From: Rhodospirillales bacterium
GTDB lineage: Bacteria > Pseudomonadota > Alphaproteobacteria > MPNO01 > UBA2964
DNA: 8,699 nucleotides
Reading direction: 5' to 3'
Assembly (NCBI GenBank): GCA_002727395.1
Contig: PBWY01000035.1
Location: 11,533 to 20,231, forward strand
Shown here: positions 7,485-8,699 of the stretch, in pieces
Layout of the letters: each line of letters starts with the position of its first letter
Numbering within the stretch: position 1 is the first letter of the stretch
Translations under genes and position numbers: made by a program
Notes under the pieces: model-generated
What the model saw: the letters and a program-made list of their open reading frames with translations, nothing else
What the model was told of the DNA's origin: nothing
Databases searched by the model: none

Positions 7485-7882
7485 TAATGGTCAGCCGTTG
7501 AGCCCTCGTTTTGAATGGAATTTTCTGTTAAGTCAGCTTCCCACATCTTCTCTAGATTATAAAAATCCCGAACCTCTGGACGAAAAAGGTGGACTATAAC
7601 ATTTCCGGTATCAATGAGAACCCAGTCTCCTTCAGGCAAACCCTCAGGTTTCCCGATAGGTAAATTTATATTTTTAAAATTCTGTACAATTAGTTCAGCT
7701 AATGCTTTGACCTGACGGTTGGAGCTACCACTGGCAATCATCATATAATCACCAATAGTCGTCTTGCCTCGTAGGTCAACTGTGACAATATTCTCTGCTT
7801 TGTGGTCCTCCAAAATTTTTTGAACTAGTTTTATTGTGTCCTTTACTTCCATGGTCTCTGAATTTGTTTGCTCGTCGGTCAA
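7484..7882 (-). CDS. rsfS: Ribosomal silencing factor RsfS
   Basis: RsfS (Iojap/YbeB family) binds protein L14 on the 50S subunit and blocks joining with 30S, lowering translation when nutrients are scarce. The frame gives 132 residues from TTG at 7882. Family marks are HKAENIVTVDLRGKTTIGDYM, the conserved IASGSSNRQV and DWVLIDTGNVIVHLF, and a final YNLEKMW. An internal ATG at 7852 (residue 11) would give 122 residues; its N-terminus lines up with E. coli RsfS and it has AGAG nearby, so it may be the true start. The TTG has only a weak purine-rich upstream stretch but lies just 13 bases after the nadD stop. The C-terminal hydrophilic tail after EKMW is variable in the family. Confidence 0.93.
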   Translation of the reverse strand: MTDEQTNSETMEVKDTIKLVQKILEDHKAENIVTVDLRGKTTIGDYMMIASGSSNRQVKALAELIVQNFKNINLPIGKPEGLPEGDWVLIDTGNVIVHLFRPEVRDFYNLEKMWEADLTENSIQNEGSTADH

Positions 7883-7895
7883 TGTTCACACTTTT

Positions 7896-8534
7896 TCAGT
7901 CTTTAATATACGAGGTTGATCTCCTACGGATTTCAGTCGCCGTCGCAGGATGTAAGGGCGTCCGTATGAAAGTCCATGCCGGGGGTTTAGAATTTGATAT
8001 TTCTCGCATATGTTGTGGTGGCAGCCTACTCTTAGAAAATACTTGTGCAGCTTTTCCTGAAAGTGCTTTTACAGAATAGGGTGCGCGGTCAAAAATCACA
8101 ATGGGTACTGTTGAGAATAACTCCCGCCAGTTTTTCCATTGAGGAATTTGAATTAAATTATCGGCACCCATAATCCATATGAATTTCTTTTCCAAAAAAC
8201 TGCGCTGGATTATTTTGATACTATCTATTGTGAAGCGCGTGCTTATACGATCTTCTATATCTGTAACTAAAATTCTAGGATCCTGAGCTATTTTCTTGGC
8301 ATGATTTAAACGTTCAGTAAATGGCGCCATTTCCTTGGATCCTTTCAGCGGATTTTGAGGAGAAACAACCCACCAGATCGTATCCAGCTTTAGGTATTTC
8401 AAGGCTTCCCTAGAAATGTGAATATGTCCTTCATGCGCTGGGTTAAAAGAGCCGCCGAGTAATCCAATACGCCTGCCATTGCTATTTATAGCCTGACGGA
8501 CCGAAGAGCGTAAGTTTTTGGTTAATGAAGTCAG
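7896..8534 (-). CDS. nadD: Nicotinate-nucleotide adenylyltransferase, probable CTG start
   Basis: NadD adenylylates nicotinate mononucleotide to deamido-NAD in NAD synthesis. The ATP-binding motif GGSFNPAHEGH is encoded at 8424-8456. Further on lie GADNLIQIPQWKNW (from about residue 123) and TATEIR (198-203), the counterpart of the usual SSTEIR loop. Between the upstream in-frame stop (8550-8552) and this motif there is no ATG, GTG or TTG; the first usual start is TTG 8402, which would cut off the active-site motif. The best candidate is CTG at 8534-8532, giving 212 residues. It has AGGTGAG just upstream and overlaps the proA stop as CTGA, like the common ATGA coupling. An ATT at 8468 is a less likely alternative. 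The N-terminal extension before RRIGLLGG is of a size seen in other alphaproteobacteria. Confidence 0.9.
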   Translation of the reverse strand: MTSLTKNLRSSVRQAINSNGRRIGLLGGSFNPAHEGHIHISREALKYLKLDTIWWVVSPQNPLKGSKEMAPFTERLNHAKKIAQDPRILVTDIEDRISTRFTIDSIKIIQRSFLEKKFIWIMGADNLIQIPQWKNWRELFSTVPIVIFDRAPYSVKALSGKAAQVFSKSRLPPQHMREISNSKPPAWTFIRTPLHPATATEIRRRSTSYIKD

Positions 8535-8698
8535 GGTCTCACCTGTCCATTACCGTGCACCACATATTTGAAAGTAGTCAATTGTTCCACTCCAACCGGC
8601 CCGCGGGCATGTAGACGACCCGTCGAGATTCCTATTTCGGCACCCATGCCAAATTCACCTCCATCTGCAAATTGTGTGGATGCATTATGCAGTACAAT
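8531..8698 (-). CDS. proA: Gamma-glutamyl phosphate reductase, C-terminal end (5' truncated by window edge)
   Basis: ProA reduces gamma-glutamyl phosphate to glutamate semialdehyde with NADPH in proline synthesis. Only the last 55 residues are present. They include LHNASTQFADGGEFGMGAEI and the family C-terminus STGRLHARGPVGVEQLTT followed by YVVHGNGQ. The protein ends VRP followed by TGA. The stop overlaps the proposed nadD start by four bases, the proA-nadD order common in alphaproteobacteria. The start and catalytic cysteine lie beyond the window. Confidence 0.96.
   Translation of the reverse strand: MVLHNASTQFADGGEFGMGAEIGISTGRLHARGPVGVEQLTTFKYVVHGNGQVRP
8538..8544 (-). promoter_or_regulatory. 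Ribosome binding site supporting the CTG start of nadD
   Basis: AGGTGAG on the minus strand lies within the last codons of proA. Its GGTGA core is four bases before the CTG at 8534-8532. It matches the 3' half of the full AGGAGGTGA consensus, and the spacing suits a start at that CTG. Confidence 0.5.
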
Positions 8699-8699
8699 C

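Noticed and set aside
7834..8079. Plus-strand 81-codon frame opposite nadD and rsfS
   Set aside because: It is antisense to two conserved genes and has no family resemblance.
1..8699. Search for a mobile element, CRISPR array, defence system, toxin-antitoxin pair, RNA gene or riboswitch
   Set aside because: Every long stretch is filled by recognisable core genes and the short gaps show no repeats or conserved RNA motifs that I can identify.

Overview
The window reads as the chromosome of an AT-rich, probably free-living alphaproteobacterium. The evidence is the proteins themselves (AtpD, RppH, CtpA and NadD all look alphaproteobacterial) and the gene order proA-nadD-rsfS-rlmH-gpmI-envC-ctpA-rppH lying next to the end of an atp operon. 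Placement below class level is not supported by the sequence alone. All genes seen are core housekeeping genes. There is no mobile element, CRISPR array, rRNA or tRNA, and no stretch over 300 bases lacks a gene.

Positions 1-2188 (plus strand) are the 3' end of the F1F0 ATP synthase operon: the C-terminal third of atpG (gamma), atpD (beta) and atpC (epsilon). atpD starts at the ATG at 320 with a good Shine-Dalgarno, but codon 24 (389-391) is TAA where relatives have an acidic residue. The frame is otherwise open for 451 codons with every catalytic motif intact. This is either a sequence error or a real nonsense change in a normally indispensable gene, and it is the most notable feature of the window.

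Positions 2189-2322 are a short gap between convergent gene groups, with no strong terminator.

Positions 2323-8698 (minus strand) hold eight tightly packed genes. Read 5' to 3' they are proA (C-terminal end only), nadD, rsfS and rlmH, then an 86-base gap, then gpmI, envC, ctpA and rppH. Junctions overlap by 1 to 8 bases or are separated by up to 30 bases, so translational coupling is likely. The first block covers proline synthesis, NAD synthesis, ribosome silencing and 23S rRNA methylation. The second covers glycolysis, control of peptidoglycan amidases, periplasmic proteolysis and 5'-end-dependent mRNA decay.

Several starts need correction. nadD has no ATG, GTG or TTG start upstream of its nucleotide-binding motif and most likely begins at a CTG that overlaps the proA stop as CTGA. 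ctpA most likely begins at the second ATG, overlapping the envC stop as TAATG. I see no previously undescribed multigene system here; the interest lies in translation signals.
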